From: Todiramphus chloris collaris
Lineage: Eukaryota; Chordata; Aves; Coraciiformes; Alcedinidae
DNA length: 64,000 bases
Reading direction: 5' to 3'
Assembly: GCA_025345505.1 (NCBI GenBank)
Contig: JANVCC010000185.1
Location: 2,562,767 to 2,626,766, forward strand
Shown here: in pieces, positions 24,801-36,047 of the stretch
Layout of the letters: the number at the start of each line of letters is the position of its first letter
Position numbering within the stretch: the stretch's first letter is position 1
Made by a program: the position numbers and the translations under genes
The notes under the pieces: model-generated
Database searches by the model: none
The model's input: the letters and a program-made list of their open reading frames with translations, nothing else
Told to the model about the DNA's origin: nothing

Positions 24801-26853
24801 CTGTACCTTGCAATATCCTTGGCAATCTGCTCGTTGAGACAGTTGATGAAGGCAATGGAGTGGGTGCCAGAGATGTAGCTGCCGGTGACGGCGGAGTGCA
24901 GCTGAAGAGCCAGACTCCTCAGCAGCGGGTACATCAGCAAAGACAGAACTGCCACCTAAAATGCAAAGCAAGGGAGGGATAATGTAAGGAGGCTGGGATC
25001 CCCCAGGGAAGGAGTGATAGGACAAGAGGAAATGGCCTCAAGTTGCACACAGATGCCCAGAGCAGGCACGGGAGGGTGAGGCTGAAATGCAGTTTTTAAG
25101 ATCATTTTATCTCAATTATCTCATACTAAAAGGACAGCGAAGTCGGATCCTCTTGGGCACAGAAAGCCTAACAGCCCAGGGCTGTCTCTGTCCAACTGGG
25201 CTGCGGGAAACAAAACCTCTGTCTCCAGGGACTGGCAGCACGGCGACAACGAGTTGGTTTTGCTGCATATTAGACGCTGTTCCCGGCAAGCCCCTTCCCT
25301 GCTTTTCGTACTCGGAGGCCGTAAACACAGTCAGGTAAAACGCAGCATGATCTCAGCAGGGCCCTGGCTGCACCGAGTTGATTTGCTGTGCTGAGTAACA
25401 GCCGGGGGACTCGCTGCCTCTGCACAGCTGCTCTTTGTCTTTTGTCTTGGTTTTGAAACAAACAGCATCTGGCCCTTATTCAGCTACAGCGAAAAAAAAA
25501 ATGCTTGTGAGACTAAGAATATATTCTTTTTTTTTTTTCCCCCGTGCATTTCCAGCCTCCTCTGTCCTCTGAAAAGCCTCTCATTACAGGGTTGATGTCA
25601 GAATTCTATTTTTTAAAAGGTTGAATTAAAAAAAAATATATGTCTTGTCACCACGAAGACAGGAACTCCTTCCCATCTGGAAAATGACTGATGTGCTGTA
25701 TTCGTTGGCTCCTCTTTTCCAATCCTTTTGAGGAAATATTCTTTGTTATCACAAGGTTTCTCAGAATCATTTTTAGAGCTTCTTTTGTGCTCTTTTGGTT
25801 TTTTTTTTTTTTTTTTCCACACTAAGCTATTTAACAAATATTATGCAACAGATCCAAGAAGCTACTCAGGTAGTTACAAGCCAAACAGAGATACGCTGGT
25901 GTTATCTATTTTTTCCAGATTAGAATGTAATCATGCTCCTGCTTAGGAAAACAAAATCCAACCTATTCAGCACGGTGATCACTAATCTTCTTTGAAGATG
26001 TATGTGCATGTGAAGAGAAAATCCCCACGAATATTTGTGATTGAATATTAGTATGAGAGTGACCACTTTCTTGTTGCTTTTTTTTGGTGTGTGTGTTCTC
26101 CCCTTTTTTTTTCCTGAAAAGAAAGAGTCCCCAGTTCTTCTTCTTTGTTTCTTGTTCTTTTTCCCCAGAATGATTGTATTTACCAAAGGATGGTGCAAAA
26201 CTGCCGGAAGGAAACTTTACCTGATAAAGGAAATAAACTCATGACTGCCAAAGTGTTGAAGAGGACAAAACTGAACAACCTGCTGTGAGATTTTAAGTAC
26301 ATCGCTGAACAGCACTGCTCAGCAAAATGATAGTTCAGTTTAGAGAGATGTAGGGTTTCTGCACGATTTGTTTTGGCTTTGGTGAGCTAAAAACAGCTTT
26401 AGGGATTGAAATTACCATGGTAGGACCCTTTCCCTAGTTCCAGTGAGGTTCTGTAAAAAACAAGCAAACAGACACCAAAAAAAAATACCCAACCCAAACA
26501 CAACCTGTGGCAGTCTTGAGTATGAAGTGGAAAAAAACCACAGCTCCTAAGAAATTTGCTTCTCTCTCTGCAGAGATGGAGAGCGCGTTCCTCCTGCATG
26601 GTCCTGTTCTTTCCTTTTCGGTTTGTTTCTTCCCCAGGTTCTCTCACACAGGCGCAGACAGGGGCGTTTCCACGCCGGCTTGGCTTGGCATCACCGCTCT
26701 TCCCCCGCACGTCCGTCACCCGCCTCCCACCCCCTCCCAGGCCCGGAGCCAGCTCGGGGGGCTCCCACTTACCAGCAGCAAGGGGCCCCGGCCGGGCCGA
26801 GGGCAGCCCTGGGCAGCGGGCAGCGGCGGGCAGCGCTGGCTCGGCCACTCCAT
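18866..26853 (-). CDS. CUTAL: CutA-like protein (divalent cation tolerance homolog-like), complete, 6 exons, 162 aa
   Basis: CutA proteins form very stable trimers with a ferredoxin-like fold. Bacterial CutA1 is linked to copper tolerance, and animal CUTA to membrane anchoring of acetylcholinesterase. The role of the CUTA-like paralog is not known to me. Minus-strand exons in reading order: 26853-26773, 24955-24807, 21255-21196, 19929-19884, 19554-19505, 18968-18866. All have GT/AG borders, and 489 nt including TAA stay in one frame. Residues about 24-43 (PLLLVAVLSLLMYPLLRSLA) are hydrophobic and could be a signal or anchor. The CutA domain is about 56-162, with DKRLAACVNILPK, YFWKGELEE and HPFEIPEIISLPI matching CUTA's EKRLAACVN, WKGKIEED and HPYEVAEVIALPV. 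ATG 26853 is the first ATG in the open first exon. Human CUTA lies elsewhere; the human copy beside PSMD5 is annotated as pseudogene CUTALP, so the symbol follows synteny. Introns (the largest 21256-24806) show no further exon. Confidence 0.9.
24270..24282. repeat. poly-G run in CUTAL intron 2
   Basis: Thirteen consecutive G on the + strand; low-complexity, possible length error. Confidence 0.7.
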
Positions 26854-28324
26854 CTCCCCTCCGTCCGTCCCTCCACCTGCTCTGCCCGGAGCTGGGAAGG
26901 CTGCCTGGGAAAGCTGCCCGCCAGGAGCACTAACTCCTCCTCCTCCTCCTCTTCCTCCCTGGCTGCCTGCAGGCTGGTACCCGCCTGCCCGCCCCAGCGG
27001 GGCTGGGGCACGGAGCCTTGGGCCGTGGACCCCCGGGCTGGCACCGTGTCCCCGCGGACCCGTCCCTGCCACCCCTGCCCGGGCATCCGGCAGCAGGTTG
27101 CTGGCCGCACAGCCAGCCCCAGAAGCGGGGTTAAAGCCACGGCAGGGACAAACAAATCCCAGTAGCACCAGTGCTGTTACCAAAACCTCCTGCTGGAGAA
27201 ATCCCCCCCCCTGCCCGTGTGAGCGCTGGGGGGCACCGGGGTCCCGTTCAGATGCTCCGAGACACCTGCCGATGCCATTTCGCGCTTTCGCTTTAATTTT
27301 TTCCCGTCTCTAAACCGGTTATTGTCTCAGATTTAATAACGCCGGGGCCGCGGACTCTCCGGACAGAAAGCACCAAATCCCGCGGGGTTGTTCGGGTCCG
27401 AAACGAATCGACGCGGGGGGGGGACAGCGAGAGCTCGGTCCCGCCTCCCTCCAGGCTCTGATCCCGCTCCGCTGCCAGCAGCGCTGATGAGCTGGCAGGG
27501 ATGGCATCTCCACCGCCAGCCCCGGGGCTGCAGCCTTGCCTTGCTGCTGCTCGGGGCGCGGGGGGAACCCGACGGCGGCTCCGCTGCCGCTGTCCCCGTG
27601 GGCACGGGGGGGGGGGGGAGGCCGGAGACGCGTTACCCGCTTGGAGACCCCGGGGAGGTGGGAAACACCCCCGAGCTCTGCGGTGCGGGAGCAGCCGGGG
27701 CTTTGCCACACTCGGCTGAGTCCCCTGGTGCCCGCGGGCTGGAAAAACGACGGCATTTTGCTGGCCAGTTACTGGTCAAGCGGGTGTTTCCCCGCAGCGC
27801 GGGCAGGGGGGGTCGGACTCGAGGGTTTTCGGAGGCCCCTTCCAGTCCCTGGCACTCGGTGCCTGTCCCCCTGGGCAGTGGCTGAGCCGCCCCCTACCCC
27901 CAGCACTGGGCGGGGGGGGTCTCCCCCCCCTCAGAGCCGGGACACCCCCGCGTCCCTCTGTGCGCCTGGCCCCGGGGGCTCATCGCTGAGTGCCGCTGCT
28001 CCGGCATTGCCGCTCCCGCCGCCCCACGAACGCCAACGCACCCCGATTCCCCCCGGAAAGCGGCGACCCCGCGCTGCCCGCCCCGCCCCGCGGCCACGCC
28101 CCCCTCCCCGCTCTAGCACCGCCCCACTCTGGCTCCCGACCAATCAGAAAGCGAGGAGGGCGGAGCCAATCAGGGGGCGGTGTGTCGCGGCCGCCATTTT
28201 GTTCCCGGCGGGCCGGACCCGAAAGGGACCCTTGGCGACGGCGCGGCGGTTGCCAGGGCCGGTCGGGCCGTCGCGAGGCTTCCGGCCGGACTGTCGCGAG
28301 ACTTCCGGATCGGCGGGCGCCAAG
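26854..28324. promoter_or_regulatory. head-to-head CpG-rich region between CUTAL (-) and PSMD5 (+)
   Basis: 1.47 kb separates the two start codons and is strongly GC- and CpG-rich on both sides. It therefore probably contains the start sites and 5'UTRs of both genes and may act as a bidirectional promoter. A CCGCCTCC/GGAGG-rich patch near 26933-26956 and several C or G homopolymers (around 27203, 27414, 27606 and 27911) are present. No further coding exon is supported, although the GC bias leaves long open frames on both strands. Confidence 0.65.
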
Positions 28325-28327
28325 ATG
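28140..28327 (+). promoter_or_regulatory. PSMD5: PSMD5 proximal promoter: CCAAT pair, GC boxes, YY1-type and paired TCGCGAG/ETS motifs
   Basis: In the 190 bases before and over the start codon there are CCAAT boxes at 28140-28144 and 28166-28170, GGGCGG at 28158-28163 and 28175-28180, and GCCGCCATTTTG at 28190-28201 (YY1-like). Two copies of GTCGCGAG(G/A)CTTCCGG lie at 28270-28285 and 28293-28308, each a TCGCGAG core next to an ETS-type CTTCCGG. The start codon sits in CAAGATGGCG, another YY1-like match. This is the usual makeup of a TATA-less housekeeping promoter. Factor names are inferred from motif resemblance. Confidence 0.65.
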
Positions 28328-31300
28328 GCGGAGGCGGTGGCGGAGCTGCTGGAGCGGGCGGCTCGGCGGGAGACGCCGCTGGAGGAGCTGCGGGCCCTGC
28401 GGCTCGCCGTGCAGGCCGTGCCGCCCGCCGCCCTCCGCGCCCGCCTCGGAGACCACCACCTGGCAGCGCTCTTCGGCCTCCTCAGCGTCAGTGACCGGTG
28501 AGCGCCGGCCCCACCCGGGCCCCTCCGCCTCCTCCGCCTCCTCCGCCTCCTCCTCTTTGCCATTCCCCCTGGTGCAGGGTGGCTCCTGCTGCTGCTTCAT
28601 CTCCTTCCCTGTCCTCCCTTCGGCACAGCTGAGGGTCCGGGAGCTTCCCGTGGACTCCCCCCTCCTGAAGGGCTTGGTTTTCTCTCTGTCCCGCCCCAGG
28701 GAGCAGGTGTCTGCCTGTGTTTCCATCCTGGAGAGGCTCTTGCAGGCCCTGGACCCGGTCTACGTGATCCAGAACCTCAGAGAAGAGCTTCAGAAAGGGC
28801 TTTTCCACCCTGACGACTCTGTGAAGATCCTCACCATATCTCAGGTACGGGGTCTTTCTCCAGGAGAAGGGAACTGAGCTCTGTCTTGAGCCAGGCTGGG
28901 TTAGTCCTAATCTGTTAACTGTTGTTTCACGTCCTGATTTGTGATAGACACTGCAGCCAGTGGTATCTACAGGAACTGTGCTCCTATAGTGCTATTTTGG
29001 ATAAATACTGTGCAGCGTGTTGATGCATGATGCTTTATGTCATGTCTGCTAAACAGAACGTATACAACTGTGTCTTGACAGAAGTAACTTGCAGATGAAT
29101 CTTCTGTCACGTGTCCTGGCTAAAGGTCCCTAAGCCAGCACTGACAACTTGTGCTGGCAGGACCAAATGCAGCAACACTTTGCTGTTCAGGGTACTTGGA
29201 GCAATACTGTGGGAATGCTGAAGAGCTGCAGCCTGGAGAAACTTGACACTTGTGGTGTTAATTTAAAAGGACAGAATTGTGGAACGTTCTAGTTTGGAAT
29301 GGACTTCCAGAGGTTTCAGGTCACATGTAAAACTAAAAGCAGGACCAGCTTGTGGCAGAGTGCTCAGGGCTTTGTCCACTTGAGTTTTGAGTATCTCCAA
29401 ACCCAGTGATTCTGTTTGGGTAGCAGTACCAGTGCTTCAGTGCCCTTAATGTGGGGGGGGGTGGAAAAAAACTTCGGTTTAATATAATTTTCTATATGTA
29501 TTTAATCTTGTCTTTAGGTTGGGAGAATTGTTGAAAACTCGGATGCTGTTACAGAAATTCTCAACAGTCCTGAACTGTTACGGCAAATAATAAATTGCAT
29601 TGGTGGAGAGAAAATAGCAGTGGCTAAAGAGGTAAGTGTTGCTTTTCTTCTTCTTCTTCCTCTACAAAGTGATGTAGACACTGCCCAAAACACCTTTTCT
29701 GCTGTGTCTGAGGTGGCAGCCCCTGCTCCTTTCTCAAGAAGAGAGAGCGTAGGTTGCTTGAAAGATGCAACATGCAAGTAGGTACCTGCAGCTGAAAAAT
29801 TACCTGGATGTGTTAGAAAATTTACCTCCCACTTTACCTTTCAGTAGCTGTTGATGCCACAGTGAACTCGAGGATCTGAATTTGATGGCAGAGACTTGGA
29901 TAACTAGCTCTTGTCAGTGAAAAGTGAATCACAGTTACAGGTTCAGATGCAGAACCTGATTTACTGTGTTAGTGAAGAGCATTGAAACTACACCTGATCG
30001 TCTGGGAGTTTCTTCTCTGTTTGGTTTTGTTTATTTTTATTAAGCTCCTGTTTTTTGTTTCCAGGCCATCAAATCTCTCTCGAGAATAGCCCAGACTCAA
30101 GAGGGCTTGGAGGCTTTATTTGTGAGCACTTTGCTGAGTGACCTGAAAAATGTCATGGCAACAAACGACGTGGTTCGATACCGAGTGTATGAGGTAGGGC
30201 TGCGGCAGCCCCGCTCCTGGCGGGCTCTGGTTTGCCACTGTGGGTTAATCAGCTTCATCAGAAGCATTTGCCCGTGCCTGTCAATTGTTATCATGGTAAT
30301 GTTTTTATCAACCCTGTCCCCTCCTCGCTGCCTGTGCTTTTCTTCAGTTAATTGTCGAGATTTCGTCGGTGTCGGCAGAGTCGCTAAATTACTGTGCGAA
30401 CAGCGGCTTGATAGCGGAGTTAATTGGAGAGCTGACTGGAGAGGATGTGCTGGTCAGGTACGTTGGGAGTGAGTTTGCCAGTGAGATTGCCCCTGTTGTT
30501 CCACCTCTGATGGTCAGGCTGAACACTTTGAGCACCTGTGTGTGCTTCTTGTGAAACCCTTTTCAGGAAAACACTTTATCTGCCTCTTCCCAAGCAACCC
30601 TGAGTGTAAAAGACCCTGTACTTACATTTGAGAACCAAGAGGAAGTGTGATAACTGTAACACTGCAGCCCAGTGTAAACACTTCAGAGCCCTTTCCAACT
30701 CTGCACCTAAAGACAGACAGCTGATAGCTTGGAGGAGTGTTGGACAATTGGGGTGGTTTGGGGTTTGTTCTGTGGTTTTGTTTGGATTTTGTCTTGGGGG
30801 TAAAAAAAACCCCTCTTTTTCTTAATCGCTGAGTACTTCAGAACCCATCTAAAACAAACCCCCAAACCTTTTTGTCCCTTACAGAGCCACATGCATCGAG
30901 ATGGTGACTTCTCTGGCCCTTACCCCACACGGGCGCCAGTATCTTGCTCAACAAGGAATTATTGATAAAATTTCCAACATCATCGTTGGCGCGGAGTCTG
31001 ATCCTTTCTCGGGCTTCTATTTACCAGGTTACTTCACGCGTCTCTTGTTTCTGGTGTTTGCTGCTTTGCTCTCCTGAATGGGTTAAATTGAGAGGGCTGT
31101 TAAGCCTCTGCACGCAAAGCTCATGTGTGTGGGTTTTTGAATATTAGAGCGTGTATGATACAAAAAATGCTGAAGGGTGGCAACACCTGAGTAATTGTAC
31201 TCCTGAACAGTGCTAGTACGGGGGAGATCTGGAGAGACTCTACCAGAGACTCTGCTGTAGGCTTGAAGTTTGTGTTACTGTAGCTGGTTTTTTATAAATT

Positions 31301-34134
31301 CTAGAAGGTGGCTGTGAAGGAACTGCCAAAATATTGCTTTGTTCCTCACTTCTATTCTTACTCTGATGCCTCTCCCAAGCAGCGTTCAAACTTAATAACA
31401 CCAGCTCAGCAATGAAACAATCTTATCTTAATGCTTGTTTGATTTTTGCCGTTGTTAAAGTTGCCCTTCCTCCTCTCTGAATGCCTGTGTTCTGTTTTGT
31501 TTGCGTTGTTCTCTCAGGATTTGTGAAGTTTTTTGGAAATCTGGCCGTTGTGGACAGTCCCCAGCAGATCTGTGAACGCTACCCTGTCTTTGTGGAAAAA
31601 GTCTTTGAAATGGCAGAAAGTCATGATCCAACCATGATTGGAGTGGCTGTGGACACACTGGGAATCCTGGGATCAAATGTGGAAGGCAAACAGGTTTTAC
31701 AGAAAACTAGTTAGTATCCTCTTGGGTTTTTTCTTTAATAAACTTCCTCAGTATGGCACAGCGTGCGAGAGTGAGTTGGTTTGGTGTGATAGGGAAGGGA
31801 ACTGAAAAATGTGGTATTTATCTAATAATCAAGGGTGTCTGAGTAGCAGATAAGGAGTTTTTGAGCTGTCTCACCAGGTGTGGCAGTGTCAATTTGTGGC
31901 ATTGCTGGCGTGGTTCAGACTATGCTGTAGTGAGCCGCACCACACAAATCATCAGGAGTTGTCTTGCTTTAGATTCCTCTTCTCACCAGGCTTAGAAAAA
32001 CAAACCTTCATGTAATGGTGCTTCGTTGTTTCTCTTCATATAAAACTGTTCAGAGGATTGAAAGTAGGTTCTAGACTTCTGTCTGCAAGTCCAAACTTTG
32101 GGTTTTTTAATTGGAAAATCTGTATTGGCAGATAACTACTGGAGCACTGGAGAATGGGATTGAAGCTTTCTAATTACAAGTGTACTGGGGTCCACGCTTC
32201 CCAGGAGAACTCAGTTATCTGTGACACACATCCCCCTTTTTTGGAAACGTTTGGGTGGTCTGGAGAATTAGCATAAAAGCTTTGGATTTGTCTCTCTTAA
32301 ACCCATGTGTGACAAAGAGAATCTTATGTTGATTTTACTGTAAAAGATTGAGAAGTTGCCTTTCTCAGGTTTAATGTACAACGCTCTTTCTACCAGTTAA
32401 TGTTGCATAACATGACTGACAGGTGACTTTGTACTCCTGTAGAGGTCTATCTGAATTAATTTAAAGCACTTTGTTTTTGTTTTCAAAGGAAGCAGATTTC
32501 AAAAGCTGTTAAACAGAATAGGGCACCAGGCAAAGAATGCCCCCACGGAGCTACGACTTCGGTGCTTGGACGCAATTTCATCTCTCCTTTACTTGCCTGT
32601 AAGTTTGTGCTTTTGGTTTGTTGCTTTTTTTATTAAAAAGAAAAAAGAAAGAAAGTTTTGTGCATCAGATTAATGGTGTGAAGACCCTTTACAGCACCTA
32701 GTTCAGGTAGGAGTTGGAGCTTTCTAGTATTCTGTGTCATTCACTTCGTTGTTTTGAAATTCCCTGATTTGTTTGCTTCAAGTTTGAGTTCATAAGAAGC
32801 CAGCTGTTCTTAAATCTGTTCATAAAACATGAAGTCAAGATGGCATTGGCAAGGGAAGGATATTCTTGTGCTTTAAAGGGGTAGTGGTGAGCTGCTCGGA
32901 TCCTCCCATGTCTTCTTTAGATCTGGTTTGAATAGTGCGGCTCTAAAGGAGCAAATAAGCTATTTGGTCTTGCAGGACTGCACTCCGCTTAGCACTTGCC
33001 TCATGTACCAGAATCAGTTTAATAAACTCTGTCCTCCAAGCTAAATGAGACTTAGAAGGCTGTTTCTTCATGAAAAGTAGTTGATAATTTAAACTATTTG
33101 GGTTTAGTCTGCTGGTAGTTGGTTTTAATTAACTTCCTTCTTGAACACATACTCAAAACTTGAAAGCTTTTCATAATTCTAATCGAACTCTTAAATTTTT
33201 TTGTGTGTGTGTAGCCAGAGCAGCAGACGGAAGACCTTCTGAGAATGACTGAATCCTGGTTCACATCCTTGTCCAGCCAGCCCTTGGAACTCTTCAGGAG
33301 CATCAGTACTCAGCCTTTCCCTGATCTCCACTGTGGGGCTCTACGAGTGTTTACTGTAAGTGGGTTTCGGTGTTGTGGTGGCTGGATTGCCATTCAGTCT
33401 CAGACAACTGTTATTTTATTTCGAAGTGAATGCCACAGACTTCTCCTTGAAGCCCTGAAGTGGTCAGAAATAAGGTCTTTTTCAGTGGGCCCTGCTTGCA
33501 TTCAGCATTTAAAGTAGCAGGCATGGCAGGTCTGTAATGCTTATTTTCTTATAAATTGGTAGAGGGGAGGGAGATAAAAAAAAAAAAAAGCCAGAGCTTT
33601 GCTCTGAGGTGCTGCTTCAATATCATAGGCACTGCTGTGATAATTCACTTAGAACTTTAAAGGTGAGCCCTGAGCTGTGCAGGTTTTCCAGTGTTAATCC
33701 CCCCCTGCTTGATTTGAGTGGTGGTTGTGTGGAGATTCTCCACTACTGTGGAGAATTTAATTTCATTTTTTCTCTGTTCTTGGCTATTTGTCTAACAGCC
33801 TCCTGTGTAACTGGCTTCTGGGGTTTTTAAAAGGAGGTGTTTTCCCCCTTCTCCCCTCTTTTGTCTTTGTATTTAGGCTATTGCAAACCAACCGTGGGCC
33901 CAGAAGCTGATGCTGGACAGCCCAGGGTTTGTGGAGTACATTGTAGACAGGTCTGTGGAACCCGACAAAGCTTCGAAGGATGCCAAATACGAACTGGTCA
34001 AGGCCCTTGGAAACTCCAAAACCATCGCGGAAATCTTTGGAAACCAGTACTACTTGAGGCTCAGGGCTTACTTGCGTGAAGGCCCCTACTATGTCAAGGC
34101 AGTTTCTACTACGGCCGTGGAAGGAGCAGAGTAA
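28325..34134 (+). CDS. PSMD5: 26S proteasome non-ATPase regulatory subunit 5 (S5b), complete, 10 exons, 504 aa
   Basis: PSMD5/S5b is a cytosolic and nuclear assembly chaperone for the 19S base. It holds the PSMC2(Rpt1)-PSMC1-PSMD2 module and leaves before the mature 26S proteasome forms. Exons: 28325-28497, 28700-28844, 29518-29631, 30065-30193, 30348-30457, 30885-31027, 31518-31709, 32489-32598, 33215-33355, 33877-34134. These give 1515 nt including TAA with all phases consistent, so 504 aa, equal to the human protein. The whole chain is HEAT/ARM-type alpha-helical repeats; no catalytic residues are expected. Diagnostic stretches are [60 protein letters not shown] and the C-terminus [17 protein letters not shown]. 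The first exon is the least conserved and Ala/Arg/Leu-rich. The start is the ATG in AAGATGGCG at 28325, in the expected position relative to the human protein. Intron 5 contains a nearby decoy donor context but the frame fixes the junction at 30457. Confidence 0.97.
28521..28556. repeat. (CCTCCG)n repeat in PSMD5 intron 1
   Basis: Short imperfect CCTCCG repeat within the 202-bp first intron, just after the exon 1 donor. Confidence 0.85.
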
Positions 34135-35654
34135 TGGCACCGGTGTCTTGGTTCCCTTTCTTCCAAACCATGTTCCTGAAATAGGTGTTAAGATATAAGG
34201 TGTAAAGACTCCCCATGCCAGAGTCTCTTTAGATTGTCTCTTTAAAGGATTGGGAAGCACTTTGACTTGATTTGGAAGGAGTCACGAGAGCTAATCAAAA
34301 CCTATAGGGCACAGCATCATTTCCCATAGGGTGTCATGGCAGGAGTTCTCTCTGCTGTCATGAGAAGGCACCAAGGTAGGCGCTCTGCCAGCCACTCACT
34401 CTGTCTTATTTTGCAGAATTTATCAGTGTCTAGTTAAACTGGTTTTGGCTTGGAGTTCCTGTCGTGGTTTCTCAGTAGATCACAGTTCAATCAAAAAAAA
34501 AAAAAAAAAGGTAAAAAACCCCAAAGGCTGGAGGTTTGTAACCTCAGCTGCTGCCATAGTTTCTCTCTCTCTCTCTCTCTATCTTTTTCTATCCGCCCAA
34601 GTTGGCGCTCGCGTGGAGCGTGCTCTCGCAGCCAGTCCCTGGCTGGCAGAAGCCCTGTTGGTAAGATCAAGCTGGCAGTGTTCTGTCCCCACGAGGGAGC
34701 ACGGACTGGATTCTCCTCTGCTCGACTCGCTGGACCGGAGTCTTGCTTGAATAAACTATCCTAAATGTTTACATTTTATGCTGCAGATTAAAAAAAGCTT
34801 TTAGCCCTTTTGAAAACAAATGCACGCTGCAGTGTATGAAACCAAACTGGGAGCTTTGTCGCCCTTGACTGCAACTTTGAATGGCAGCTCAGCTGACTCG
34901 CTGAAAGGAGTGTGAGCTACAGCACTACAAGCTTCCTTCAGAACCAAATCTGAAATGTTTACACTATTTTTTAACAGAGAGAGGTTTTGTTTTTTTTTTT
35001 AATTAAGTGTTATTAAAAAAAAAAAATTATAATGATTTTAGTTGGCTGAGTGAGAAAAGGGGTAAATACATAAAGCTGTCATGTTTAAGGGTATGAACTG
35101 AACTAGGAGGATGGTAGTGTAGTACCCTAGAGTGTAATCTGCCTTTGGAGATGGTCAGCTACCTGTGGTGACTGGCTGGACGCTTGAGTGTCTTGTGATG
35201 TTTCTTTGTCCATAAACAGAGACCACAATTTACCTTACACAGAAGGTTTATATTTTTGTTGACGACATAAGAAACAAGCCTGAGGAATAGCCAGGGGGAG
35301 CATATTAAACCAGGAAATTCCTATTTTTGGGGCTTATTTTAGTATCAGGTCAGGTGTGTACCTCTATAGAAAGTACTTGCCTTGTGTGCCCGCTCTGCCC
35401 AGGGAAGCAGGAGGATGCAATCGCCCAGCAACTCTCTTCTTGCTCGTAGTAGGTGATGGGACTGCCTGTCACAAACTGCTGCTGAGGACTCGAAGTGGCC
35501 TGAGAGGAGCCCGGGTAGTTGGGGAAGATCCCTTCATGTTTAATAAGCTATGGGAATGCCGGTGATCTGCCTTGTTGCGTATGACCTAAGATGTTCCAAA
35601 GTTGTCCTCCAACACGATAGTGCCGCCGCTTTCAGCCGAGATGTGCGTAATAAA
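34135..35654 (+). other. PSMD5: PSMD5 3'UTR / downstream region with two candidate poly(A) signals
   Basis: AATAAA occurs at 34750-34755 and again at 35649-35654, so the 3'UTR could be 0.6 or 1.5 kb. The region holds A-runs (34493-34509 and about 35015-35027), a (TC)n run (34563-34581) and a CpG-containing patch at 34600-34745 that is unlike its AT-rich surroundings. No open frame with family resemblance was seen. Confidence 0.5.
34563..34581. repeat. (TC)n microsatellite
   Basis: About nine TC dinucleotides in the PSMD5 3' region. Confidence 0.85.
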
Positions 35655-36047
35655 CACCCTAGTGCAGTGAGAAATGCAGCGCGCTGTCTCCTTTCTCAAC
35701 AGAGAGCACAGAAGCTTCCCAAAGCTGATGGCCAGAAAAACCATCAGAGCACTAAAAAGGGAATGAAAATTGTAGGGGGCAGTCCAGATTTGTTATTCCA
35801 GGTGCCTTTCTGAGCTGGTCGCTCTGAATGAGCCGTACGCTAAAATCTCAGTAAAAAATCAATATATGAACGTTTTCTGCCATTCCCCAGTCTCCTCCGT
35901 GTGTGTCTTCAGCTGTTGCTTTTGCAGGCTACCCACTGTGCAAAGTTTTTTAGCATCCGCTTTGCGTGGCGCGTTTGCCAAGCACAGCATTTTAAAATGC
36001 ACAGAGATGCCCAACAAGGGGAGTTAAAAAAATCTACGCACATATGT

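Noticed and set aside
26399..26848. alternative CUTAL N-terminus reading MAEPALPAAARC
   Set aside because: That frame begins at a GTG, and after the donor at 26772-26771 it does not join exon 2 in the CutA frame; the ATG at 26853 does.
27801..27855. possible CR1 3' end remnant (GGTCGGACTCGAGG...CCCCTTCCAG)
   Set aside because: The order of words resembles CR1 but only about 45 bp match loosely and the terminal octamers are missing; too weak to annotate.
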